A stretch of DNA of 64,000 nt from Thermaerobacter marianensis DSM 12885. Lineage in GTDB: Bacteria > Bacillota > Sulfobacillia > Thermaerobacterales > Thermaerobacteraceae. Location: positions 1,984,001 to 2,048,000 of the forward strand of contig NC_014831.1 of assembly GCF_000184705.1 (NCBI RefSeq). Direction: 5' to 3'. Under the pieces are notes generated by a model. The model had not been told where the DNA came from and ran no database searches. It saw only the letters and a program-made list of their open reading frames with translations. Numbering within the stretch: position 1 is the stretch's first letter; every line of letters starts with the position of its first letter. Below, in pieces: positions 35,099 through 44,916 of the stretch. The translations under genes and the position numbers were made by a program.

Positions 35099-36799
35099 GT
35101 GGCGGAGGACCGCCGTGGGGCGGACGATCGGCGGATGAGGCAGGCGCCTGGGATGGAAGAACGGCCAGGGAGAACAAGGGAACGAAGTGCGGAACCGGGC
35201 CCGAGCCCGGCGGCGACAAGCCACGAGGCGGCAGCCGGGACGACGGGGACGGCGGGGACGGCGGGGACGGCGCCGAAGGTCCCCCGCCGGACCCGGGAGG
35301 CGGCACCAGCGGCTGCGGCCGCACCGGCCCCCCGGGGGGATGGGCCGGTGCAGCCGGGGCATGGTGCCGGCCGGCAGGCCGGCACCCGCGGCCTCTTGTT
35401 GGCGGCCGTGGCCTTCGGGGCGCTGCTGAACCCGCTGAACTCGTCCATGATCGCCGTCGCGCTCCCCGCCATCGCCCGGGACTTCCGCGTTCCCATCGGC
35501 CGGCTGACGTGGGTCATCGCCGCCTTCTACCTGGCCAGCGCCGTGGGCCAGCCGGTGATGGGCAAGGTGGCCGACCTGGCGGGGCGGCGGCGGATCTTCT
35601 TTGCCGGGCTGGCGCTGGTGGCCCTGGCCTCGGCCGTGGCGCCCCTGGCGCCTACCCTGGGCGCTCTGGTGGCGGCGCGCGTTCTGCAAGCCCTGGGGAG
35701 CTCGAGCCTGTACCCCGCGGGGATGGCGGCGGTCCGCGATGCCTTCACCGGCCGGACGGGGCAGGCCCTGGGGATCCTGGCGGTGTTCGCCTCCACCTCG
35801 GCGGCGCTGGGGCCGTCCCTGGGCGGGTTCCTGGTCCAGGCCGGCGGCTGGCAGGCGCTGTTCTACGTCAACTTCGTGCCGGTGGCGCTGAGCATGGTGC
35901 TGGCGTCGCGGGCGTTCCCGGCGGGGCCCGGGGGGGCCGGTTCGTCCGGGGGCCGGTCGCCACGGCCCGCGGCTCCAACCGGGCGACCCGGTGGCCTGCG
36001 GGAGCTCGGCCGGCGGCTCGATCTGCCCGGGATGGCCCTCTTCGCCGGAACCGTGGCCTTCGGGCTGGCGGCGCTGCTCTCCCTGTCGGAGCCGCAGCCG
36101 GCCTGGTGGACGATGCCGGTGGCGGTGCTTCTGGCCGTGGCGCTGGCACGGTGGGAGGGGCGGGTCAAGGCCGCCGGCTGGGAGCCGTTCCTGGACCTGG
36201 AGATGCTGCGGCGCGACCGCGCCCGCACCGCCGTCTACGGGGCGTGGATCCTCTCCAACCTGGCCTTTTACACGGTCTTCTTCGGCATGCCGGCCTACTT
36301 CGAGGAGGTGCGCCACCTGGACCCGCGGGAGAGCGGCCTCATGATGCTCTCGGTGGCGGGGTTCAGCAGCGTGGCGTCGCCCCTGGTCGGCCGCTGGGTC
36401 GACCGGGCGGGGCACCGCCCGGCCCTTTGGGCCGCGGGGCTTTCGCTGCTGGCCGGCGCCCTGGCCCTGCTGGCCGTGGGGCCCGGGGCACCGCTGGCGG
36501 TGCTGTTCGTCGTGCTGGCCTTCCTGGGTGCCAGCAACGGGGTCAACAACCTGGCCCTGCAGGCCGCCCTGTACCGGTTCGTCCCGCGGGAAGAAACCGG
36601 CGCCGCCTCGGGCCTGTACATGACCTGCCGGTACGTGGGGAGCATCCTGTCCAGCAGCCTGCTGGGGCTGGTCCTGAGCGGGCCGCTGAACGCGGCCATG
36701 CTGCGCGAGTTGGCGGTGGCGCTGCTGGTGCCGGCGCTGGGCTTGCTGGCGTTCGTCCGGTGGATCCCCGCCCGGCCGGCTCCCGTCGCGAGCCGGTGA
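35099..36799 (+). CDS. MFS drug exporter (DHA2-like)
   Basis: About 566 residues. A disordered N-terminus of about 95 residues precedes TLLNPLNSSMIAVALPAIARDF-like helix 1, the loop GKVADLAGRRRIFFAG (MFS motif A), and ALGPSLGGFLVQAGGWQALFYVNFVP (motif C). An Ala/Gly/Pro insert between helices 6 and 7 holds an exact 13-base copy of the dispersed motif (35935-35947), coding Ala-Gly-Ser-Ser. Up to 14 helices are plausible. The start is uncertain; GTG 35099 has GGAGGGGAC. It follows the ABC permease and may be co-transcribed under MarR control. Confidence 0.85.
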   Translation: MAEDRRGADDRRMRQAPGMEERPGRTRERSAEPGPSPAATSHEAAAGTTGTAGTAGTAPKVPRRTREAAPAAAAAPAPRGDGPVQPGHGAGRQAGTRGLLLAAVAFGALLNPLNSSMIAVALPAIARDFRVPIGRLTWVIAAFYLASAVGQPVMGKVADLAGRRRIFFAGLALVALASAVAPLAPTLGALVAARVLQALGSSSLYPAGMAAVRDAFTGRTGQALGILAVFASTSAALGPSLGGFLVQAGGWQALFYVNFVPVALSMVLASRAFPAGPGGAGSSGGRSPRPAAPTGRPGGLRELGRRLDLPGMALFAGTVAFGLAALLSLSEPQPAWWTMPVAVLLAVALARWEGRVKAAGWEPFLDLEMLRRDRARTAVYGAWILSNLAFYTVFFGMPAYFEEVRHLDPRESGLMMLSVAGFSSVASPLVGRWVDRAGHRPALWAAGLSLLAGALALLAVGPGAPLAVLFVVLAFLGASNGVNNLALQAALYRFVPREETGAASGLYMTCRYVGSILSSSLLGLVLSGPLNAAMLRELAVALLVPALGLLAFVRWIPARPAPVASR

Positions 36800-37158
36800 C
36801 GCCCGGGTTCGGCCGAATGGGGGACACGGCCGAACCGGGCGCACCCGGCGCCGCCATGCCCGCCGGCGCTCGGGTACTCCCGGGTGCTCGCGCGCTCCCA
36901 GGCCGGGTAGCGAGCGGGTCGCGGTCCAGCTCGTTTTCCACCCCGCCGATCACCGTCTGCCCCAGGCCCCCAAGGCGCCGCTCGGCCGCGGCGCGGCAGT
37001 CGTGCCAGAACGATCATCGGCTCCGTCACCGGGACGAACCGGCCCCGCAGGGCTGAACGGCTCCGCCGCGGGCCTGGCGCCCTGCGCGTTCCGGATGCGC
37101 CCGCATACCGCCCCGGTGCCGGTGACACCTTACACATCGGTGAAGGGAGGAATCACCG
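36800..37158. other. Intergenic region before DUF3243
   Basis: 359 bases, no gene seen. Contains an exact dispersed-motif copy at 37032-37044 and AT-richer TTACACATCGGTGAAGGGAGG just before the DUF3243 start. Confidence 0.45.
37032..37044 (+). repeat. Dispersed motif GGACGAACCGGCC, intergenic
   Basis: Exact 13-base copy about 115 bases upstream of the DUF3243 start. Confidence 0.75.
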
Positions 37159-37431
37159 GTGCCGGAATTCAGCGAGGTCTTCCGCCAGCAACTGACCGTG
37201 CTGGCCGACAAGGTCCGCACCATGGAGAACCTGGGCATGTCCAACGAGGGCATCGCGGGCGTGGTCACCGAGGTGGGCGACTGGCTGGCGCGGGAGGCCG
37301 AACCGCGCAGCGCCGAGCAGCGCCTGCTGAAAGAGATGTGGCAGCACGCCTCCAACCAGGAGCAGGCCCAGATCGCGACGGCCCTGATCAAATTGGCCGA
37401 CCGCACCGTGGGCCGCGGCGTGGCGAAGTAA
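37159..37431 (+). CDS. DUF3243 (YmfJ-like) protein
   Basis: 90 residues, all-helical, matching the size and pattern of YmfJ of Bacillus: KVRTMENLGMSNEGIAGVVTEVGDWLA (conserved Gly-Met-Ser and Ile-Gly-Asp-like positions), EPRSAEQRLLKEMW and SNQEQAQIATALIKLADR. Function unknown. GAAGGGAGGAATCACCG precedes GTG 37159. Single gene followed by a strong hairpin. Confidence 0.8.
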   Translation: MPEFSEVFRQQLTVLADKVRTMENLGMSNEGIAGVVTEVGDWLAREAEPRSAEQRLLKEMWQHASNQEQAQIATALIKLADRTVGRGVAK

Positions 37432-37524
37432 CGGCCCGGGTCAAGTCAGCGCGGCGCCAGGACGCGGTGCCACGGTCTGGCGGCGCGCCCGAGCGAGTTT
37501 TCCCCGAGCCCCCTCCCCTCACCC

Positions 37525-37556
37525 GGGGCCGGCGGCCGGTGGCGGCCGCCGGCCCC
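37525..37556 (+). terminator. Hairpin after DUF3243
   Basis: GGGGCCGGCGGCC (37525-37537) and GGCCGCCGGCCCC (37544-37556) form a perfect 13-base stem with a 6-base loop. No T run follows. Confidence 0.5.
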
Positions 37557-37828
37557 GGCGTGCTTGATCCGAGGGCCGGCGCGGACTGCGACGGTCGCCC
37601 CTTCCACCCAAGGACGGCACCGCGCCCTCGCCTGGGCGAGGGCGGGCGGTTGGTTCCGCCGGGCGCGTTCCGCCCGGGGAGCCAGACCCTGCCCTTCGAC
37701 TCCGTGGGGCAGCAGGACCTCTCGGTCCGGAGGTGGAAGGCACCGCCACAGGAAAGCCTGGCGGCGCCGCCTTGAGGCCGCTCACCCTGCGGGCGCGGTA
37801 GGTGCGGTGCCGGGAGGGGGGCAACCGC
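37557..37828 (+). other. Hairpin-rich leader before the thioesterase gene
   Basis: No gene. Several inverted repeats follow each other: CGCCCTCGCC-TG-GGCGAGGGCG (37623-37644), GGACC-TCTCG-GTCC at about 37719, and GGCACCGCCA with TGGCGGCGCC at about 37738-37767. This may be a structured leader; I do not recognise a riboswitch class. Confidence 0.35.
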
Positions 37829-38236
37829 GTGTCCGATTTCCTCGCGTTGGGGCGAGCCGTTCTGGCCCAACAGTCGTTCAGCGTTCTCCTGGGTACCGAG
37901 CTGCTGGAGTTTGAACCGGGTAGGGCGGTTCTGGCCCTGCAAGTCAAAGATGCGTTTCGCCAACAGCACGGGTTCGTCCACGGCGGCGTGATCAGTTACC
38001 TGGTCGACAATGCCCTGACCTTTGCGGGGGGATCGGTGCTCGGAGAAAACGTCCTCACCGTCGAGTTCAAGGTGAACTACCTCCGGCCGGCCCGGGGCGA
38101 GCGGCTGATCGCGAGGGCGACGGCGGAAAGCTCGGGGCGTCGCATTGCCGTATGCCGTTGCGACGTCGTGTCGGTGGAAGGCGGGCAAGAACAGCGCTGC
38201 GCTATCGGGCAAGGCACCATTGCCCTGGCGGGGTAA
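37829..38236 (+). CDS. PaaI family hotdog thioesterase
   Basis: 135 residues. The hotdog core has QQHGFVHGGVISYLVDNALTF, with HGGV and the Asp of the catalytic helix, then VEFKVNYLRPARGERLIARA. These features match PaaI/YdiI-type acyl-CoA thioesterases. GTG 37829 is preceded by GGGAGGGG; the frame is open to GTG 37802. The codon frame continues past its stop into the 38237-38341 remnant. Base composition starts to fall toward its 3' end, at the border of the AT-richer island. Confidence 0.82.
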   Translation: MSDFLALGRAVLAQQSFSVLLGTELLEFEPGRAVLALQVKDAFRQQHGFVHGGVISYLVDNALTFAGGSVLGENVLTVEFKVNYLRPARGERLIARATAESSGRRIAVCRCDVVSVEGGQEQRCAIGQGTIALAG

Positions 38237-38341
38237 TCGGTTCGTTGGTTCTTCCAGTGCCCGAATTGTAACGAACCCCGGATCACCTGGCAGCCCGAAT
38301 GGTTCTCTGAGGCTCAACGCGTGGCCCAGGAGGCGGTCCCG
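38237..38341 (+). pseudogene. Zinc-ribbon-like remnant without a start
   Basis: Directly after the thioesterase stop and in the same frame, 28 codons without ATG, GTG or TTG read FFQCPNCNEPRITWQPEW followed by Phe-Ser-Glu-Ala-Gln-Arg, then continue into the next gene. The Cys-Pro-Asn-Cys pair and Trp-rich tail look like the end of a zinc-ribbon domain. I infer a 5'-truncated gene whose remainder is translated from GTG 38342. Confidence 0.45.
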
Positions 38342-38659
38342 GTGGGTGATCTCCCCGATGAAATCAAGCCCTTGTTCCACAACTACCATCCAGAGAAGAT
38401 CGACGTCGAGCGAGATGCTGAATGGATCATTTTGACGGTGCTGTTATACGGCGAATGGCATCAGATCGAATGGGCGTTCCGGACCTACGGATGGAACCGG
38501 ATTGAGGAGGTCGTAAAGAAGGACATTGAGGGAATGCGGACCTTACCGTACGTTGTTGCAAATTTCTGGAGCATTGTCTTTTGGGGCCGGGATCTTCCGC
38601 ACCCAACCGTCCGAGAGAAATGGGCCATTACGCGATTACCAGAAAAAAGGCGGCGATGA
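38342..38659 (+). CDS. Putative antitoxin partner (resembles DUF6922)
   Basis: 105 residues from GTG 38342, which has AGGAGGCGGTCCCG before it. Pattern: an N-terminal LFHNYHPEKID segment, a helical centre ILTVLLYGEWHQIEWAFRTYG with a following NRIEEVVKKD, and a C-terminal ANFWSIVFWG. This resembles the small domain (DUF6922) often encoded just before AbiEii-type nucleotidyltransferases; I judged this by eye. It ends four bases before the next gene, so the pair is co-translated. Lower GC than all surrounding genes suggests acquisition. An antitoxin role is inference. Confidence 0.65.
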   Translation: MGDLPDEIKPLFHNYHPEKIDVERDAEWIILTVLLYGEWHQIEWAFRTYGWNRIEEVVKKDIEGMRTLPYVVANFWSIVFWGRDLPHPTVREKWAITRLPEKRRR

Positions 38660-38663
38660 ACGA

Positions 38664-39350
38664 ATGGCCCTGGTCTACTGGAACCTGATTGGCGACAAGA
38701 CAAAGTCCGTGTTATTCAGGTTGCGCGATGCGGGTATTCTCCGTGAATACTACTTGTCGGGTGGTACTGCGTTAACCCTTCAATTGGGTCATCGAGTATC
38801 CGAAGATCTGGATTTCTTTACAAAACGTGCGTCAACACGCCTTCCGGTTCAATCACTAATTTCCCGTTGCGAAAAGGCGTTTGGTAAGGAGCATGTAGCG
38901 GTTCGCCTATATGAAGTCGATCAGGTTTGGATGGATATTGAAGGGGTTCACGTCACATTCTTGGCTTTCCCATTTGACCTGAAATATCGACTCCTTAGAG
39001 AATCAGGAATTCACATCGCGAACATCAGGGACATTGCACTGCAGAAGGCATATGCCATTGGGCGACGGGCGAGAACCCGCGATTACATTGACCTGGCATA
39101 CATTTTGGAGGATGGAGCAATTACGCTGGAAGAGTTGATAAGCGACGCGCAATCCGTTTTTCGTATCAATGGGGATCCGGTGTTTTCGCCGCGATTATTT
39201 TTGCAGCAGCTTACTTACACTGAGGATTTGGCAGATCGGGAAGACGCCTTGAGGTTATTGGTTCGCAAGCGTTCCTTTGAGGCGATCACCGACTTTCTCA
39301 AGACGAAGGTTCGCGAGGCGGTACAATCGATGGTTTCTGAGGGCCACTAA
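38664..39350 (+). CDS. AbiEii/AbiGii-type nucleotidyltransferase (toxin-like)
   Basis: 228 residues. The nucleotidyltransferase motif is clear: YYLSGGTALTLQLGHRVSED followed by LDFFTK, where Gly-Gly and the Asp-Leu-Asp pair bind nucleotide and metal. LKYRLLRESGIHIANIRDIALQKAYAIGRRARTRDYIDL is cut here into its parts: IANIRDIALQKAYAIGRRA carries the family's second conserved block and TRDYIDLAYIL the third. This family contains the AbiE toxin, which acts on tRNA or related RNAs and gives phage abortive infection. Composition is distinctly AT-rich relative to neighbours, a sign of transfer. Its stop is 10 bases from the MFS remnant on the other strand. Confidence 0.78.
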   Translation: MALVYWNLIGDKTKSVLFRLRDAGILREYYLSGGTALTLQLGHRVSEDLDFFTKRASTRLPVQSLISRCEKAFGKEHVAVRLYEVDQVWMDIEGVHVTFLAFPFDLKYRLLRESGIHIANIRDIALQKAYAIGRRARTRDYIDLAYILEDGAITLEELISDAQSVFRINGDPVFSPRLFLQQLTYTEDLADREDALRLLVRKRSFEAITDFLKTKVREAVQSMVSEGH

Positions 39351-39359
39351 TCATCGGAC

Positions 39360-39620
39360 AGATTTGTCGGACGCGGAACCAGGCCAGGAAGGTGAAGACC
39401 CGCACCGTCGTGCCCCGCGTCTCGACCCGGGTCAACCCGCCACTTGCTGCGCCCAGCGCCCGCATGGCTGGAAACACGAAGGCAAAGCCGGTGCCGAACA
39501 CCACCATGGCGGCCAGCACGACCGGACGCGTCCCGGGGACTCCAAGGGACTGCAGCGCCGCACCGATGCAGGCCAGTCCCAGGGCCGCCGGCTTGGTCCG
39601 GCCCAGGCTGGGCGCCTCCC
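39360..39620 (-). pseudogene. MFS transporter C-terminal remnant
   Basis: On the minus strand a stretch of about 85 codons reads like the last helices of an MFS exporter: KPAALGLACIGAALQSLG, then VVLAAMVVFGTGFAFVFPAM, then RALGAA. The normal loop after the last helix then decays into TRGTTVRVFTFLAWFRVRQI. There is no start region upstream: preceding codons are Arg/Gly-rich noise. I take it as the surviving piece of a gene cut when the low-GC pair arrived or by later decay. Confidence 0.5.
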
Positions 39621-39821
39621 CTTGTAGACCACGGCCCGTCCCCACGACCGTGCTCCGTCCCACTCCCGGCGGGCGCCTCCTGCCCGGCCGCCTCCCACGC
39701 ACCCCGCCTTCCCGCCCGCACGCCGCCCCCCGGCGCGCCCCGCGTCGCCCCCACCGGCCTCCCCCGCCATTCGATCCCCGTTGCCGGGTTCGTCCTGGCA
39801 GAAATGGCGGCTGAAAAGAGG

Positions 39822-39827
39822 TACAAT
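39822..39827 (+). promoter_or_regulatory. -10 element of acnA
   Basis: TACAAT about 24 bases before the aconitase ATG; the -35 element is not clear. Confidence 0.45.
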
Positions 39828-39850
39828 GGCCGCAGAGAGGGGGACGACGG

Positions 39851-42664
<2,814 letters not shown>

Positions 42665-42701
42665 TGCCGCCTGGGCAAGGCGACCTTGGATGCAAGGTGG
42701 C

Positions 42702-42735
42702 AAGCGGGGCGGCTCCGAAGGGAACCGCCCCGCTT
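42702..42735 (+). terminator. acnA terminator
   Basis: AAGCGGGGCGG and CCGCCCCGCTT form a perfect 11-base stem, followed by CTTCTTCTC. Confidence 0.7.
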
Positions 42736-42851
42736 CTTCTCGCGTAGTTGGGATTGGCCTGGCCGAAGGTCTGGTCGACGGCTATGATCACCCTGAACCA
42801 AGGGCTCAAGGGGCATGCCAATGGAAAGGCCGTCGTGAAGGGAGAGCGACC

Positions 42852-43220
42852 GTGGGCGCAAGACGAGAAGTGAGCGAAACCGCCGTGCTGGAGAAGATCC
42901 GGACGTGGCAGGAACCCTTCCGGTCTTACGGGTTCCGCCTGCATCACGTCATCCTGGAGGCCGTGCCCGAGCTGACCCCGCGGCTGTGGTACGGCATGCC
43001 TGGTTACGGCAAGGGGAGCGGTCCCGTCCTGTGCTTCTTCCGGGCCGACGACCGCTTCATGACCTTTGGCCTGACCGACAAGGCCCACCTCGAGCGGGAG
43101 CCGGGCCAGCCCGACCAGCTCATGCCCAGCGCCTGGTTCTTCACGAGCCTCGATGAACCGACGGAAAGGAGGATCGCGGCCATTGTGCGGCGTGCCGCCG
43201 CGGGACACCGTTCCACCTAG
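42852..43220 (+). CDS. DUF1801 family protein
   Basis: 122 residues. The DUF1801 pattern is present: VLEKIRTWQEPFRSYGFRLH at the N-terminus, LTPRLWYGMPGYGKGSGPVLCFF with the conserved Trp-Tyr-Gly-Met-Pro, then FMTFGLTDKAHL and a C-terminal PTERRIAAIVRRAA. The family includes the Fra/YdhG iron-chaperone-like proteins, whose role is poorly defined. GTG 42852 follows GGGAGAGCGACC. Stands between the aconitase terminator and a convergent hypothetical gene. Confidence 0.78.
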   Translation: MGARREVSETAVLEKIRTWQEPFRSYGFRLHHVILEAVPELTPRLWYGMPGYGKGSGPVLCFFRADDRFMTFGLTDKAHLEREPGQPDQLMPSAWFFTSLDEPTERRIAAIVRRAAAGHRST

Positions 43221-43368
43221 GCATAGACCACTGGGGGAAGGAGCCGGTCTTGGATGCCATGACTCACCGGGTCCACCCACCGGACGCTGCCCTACCGCCC
43301 ACCGGCCCCCGGCTCCCCCGACCCCCCGCCGCTACCCTGTCGCCGAATACCGTCGGCGACTTGTTCGC

Positions 43369-44007
43369 TTAAAGCGGCATCCCTCGGGCCGGGGTGAGCA
43401 CCGCGTTGGTGTAGGCGACGAGGGCGTTGAGGATCACCCGGTCACGGTAACGAGGGGAAACCCGCCCCACCCCGATCACGGCGACGTTGGGGTAAGCTCC
43501 ATCCCTCTGCTGCACGGCCACTCCCGCAAGGGTGGTGGCGGAGGCTGTCTCAGGCTTCAGACCGAGGCCCTGGATCCCCATCGTCCGGAAAAACGGACCC
43601 GGATCGGAATCGAGCCAGACGATGACCTTGCCCCTGGCCAAATCCGACTGGAGGCGTTCTCGCTCCCCTTCGGAGAGGGAGGCCAGTGCGGAAGGGTGCA
43701 GCAAGACCACATCCGCAGCCGCGATGGCTTGCTCCCCCGGCCCTTGCGCCAGGTCCCATACCGCGAACCGGCCAGCCGAGTGATCGACCAGCTCTCGCAC
43801 CCCCGGCGTGTCCAACCGGGGTAGCGATCCCACCGCCGCGGCCTGGCGGGAATCCCAGAGGGCGGCAACCTTCCCTCGCGGAACCTCCCACGCGGGCCCT
43901 CGCGACGCCCCGACCAGATGAACCGTGACGACCACCAGCGCGGCGACGGCGAGAAACGCGGCGCCGGCCTTGACGAACCCGCACCTCTTTGCGCCCCGGC
44001 ACCTCAT
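43369..44007 (-). CDS. Membrane-anchored hypothetical protein
   Basis: 212 residues, not recognised with certainty. One N-terminal membrane helix (AGAAFLAVAALVVVTVHLVG) anchors an external alpha/beta domain with DVVLLHPSALASLSEGERER, then LARGKVIVWLDSDPG, a layout seen in glutamine-amidotransferase-like or DUF4350-like domains that bind rather than cleave ligands. No catalytic cysteine is evident. GGGGAGGTTTGAGCG precedes ATG 44007. Downstream of the ferredoxin on the same strand, separated by a strong hairpin. Confidence 0.6.
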   Translation of the reverse strand: MRCRGAKRCGFVKAGAAFLAVAALVVVTVHLVGASRGPAWEVPRGKVAALWDSRQAAAVGSLPRLDTPGVRELVDHSAGRFAVWDLAQGPGEQAIAAADVVLLHPSALASLSEGERERLQSDLARGKVIVWLDSDPGPFFRTMGIQGLGLKPETASATTLAGVAVQQRDGAYPNVAVIGVGRVSPRYRDRVILNALVAYTNAVLTPARGMPL

Positions 44008-44056
44008 CGCTCAAACCTCCCCGCAAGGTCGCGACGGGTTTTTGCTTTCTAGACAG

Positions 44057-44084
44057 CGCGCCCCGGAAGGGTTTCCGGGGCGCG
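44057..44084 (-). terminator. Hairpin after the ferredoxin gene
   Basis: CGCGCCCCGGAA and TTCCGGGGCGCG form a perfect 12-base stem with a 4-base loop; on the minus strand an AT-rich stretch follows. Confidence 0.6.
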
Positions 44085-44131
44085 GTTCGCTGGCATGATC
44101 AGTGATGGGAGCAGGCGCCGAGCGTAGAGGA

Positions 44132-44380
44132 TCACAGCTGGCCGCGTTCCTCGAAGAACTTGCGGGCCTTCTCCTTGTAGTGCTCCCACTGCTCGGGGAC
44201 CTCGTCCTCGTCGTAGATCGCCTCGACGGGGCACACGGCCGCGCAGGCGCTGCAGCCGATGCACTCCTCCGGATGGATGAAGAACTGGTCCTCACCCTCG
44301 TAGATGCAGTCGACCGGGCAGACCTCGACGCAGGACTGGTCCTTGGTGCCGACGCACGGCTCGCAGATGACGTAGATCAT
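44132..44380 (-). CDS. fdxA: 7Fe ferredoxin
   Basis: 82 residues, the standard size of FdxA-type ferredoxins. The N-terminal CVGTKDQSCVEVCPVDCI has the Cys-x7-Cys-x3-Cys-Pro spacing of a 3Fe-4S site, and the second set CIGCSACAAVCPVEAI (CxxCxxCxxxCP) binds 4Fe-4S. The conserved HPEECIGC link is seen. A low-potential electron carrier in the cytosol; possible clients in the genome include oxidoreductases not in this window. AAAGGAGC precedes ATG 44380. Confidence 0.93.
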   Translation of the reverse strand: MIYVICEPCVGTKDQSCVEVCPVDCIYEGEDQFFIHPEECIGCSACAAVCPVEAIYDEDEVPEQWEHYKEKARKFFEERGQL

Positions 44381-44417
44381 CGGCCGGTGCTCCTTTCCTC
44401 GCCTGTTTACCCCTCTA

Positions 44418-44447
44418 AGTCTATGGCAACCCCGTCCACCCAGGCAA
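44418..44447 (-). promoter_or_regulatory. Ferredoxin promoter
   Basis: Minus strand: TTGCCT (44447-44442) and TAGACT (44423-44418) with an 18-base spacer, about 38 bases upstream of the ATG. Confidence 0.45.
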
Positions 44448-44916
44448 GCTTCTTGGTCGCGGTGGTTGCCGCTGGCGACGGCCACCCGGCAGGACGGCAG
44501 GTCCGGAGGACCGGTGACGCGCCGCAGGCGCGCCCTTCCACGTCGCCGCGACACGGCGGGGTTCGACGCCCCCTTGCCGCCACCGGGCCCGCGGCCCGCG
44601 CGCGCCGGGACCGGCGCCTGCCTCTCTTACTGTACCGCACGCCGGGGTCGAATTCCTGCCGGGAACGGGCAAAATCTCGTGATTTCGACAGATAAGAAGT
44701 GATATTCATTTTCAACCCCGGGCGGCGGGGCCACAAGCCCGTTCCCTTCGCCCTGGGCCGGCTTACCGGCCCGTTCCTCCGGACGAACCGGCCCTACCAG
44801 CGCCGGTCCGTGTCAACCCCGGGAGCCGTCCCTGCCGCTGCCCATGGCCGGGCCGGGCCGCTCGGCGAGGCGCACGTCCCGCTGGCCTCTGACGGTCGGC
44901 CGGTCGCCGCCGGAAG
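44448..44916. other. Intergenic region with Fur-box-like dyad
   Basis: About 470 bases without a convincing gene. An AT-rich island at about 44671-44715 is striking in this genome. It includes TGATATTCATTTTCA (44700-44714), which matches the 7-1-7 Fur box TGATAATNATTATCA with two mismatches, and the dyad AAATC-TCGT-GATTT nearby. An exact dispersed-motif copy follows at 44781. Confidence 0.4.
44781..44793 (+). repeat. Dispersed motif GGACGAACCGGCC, intergenic
   Basis: Exact 13-base copy about 120 bases past the end of the M42 operon. Confidence 0.75.
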
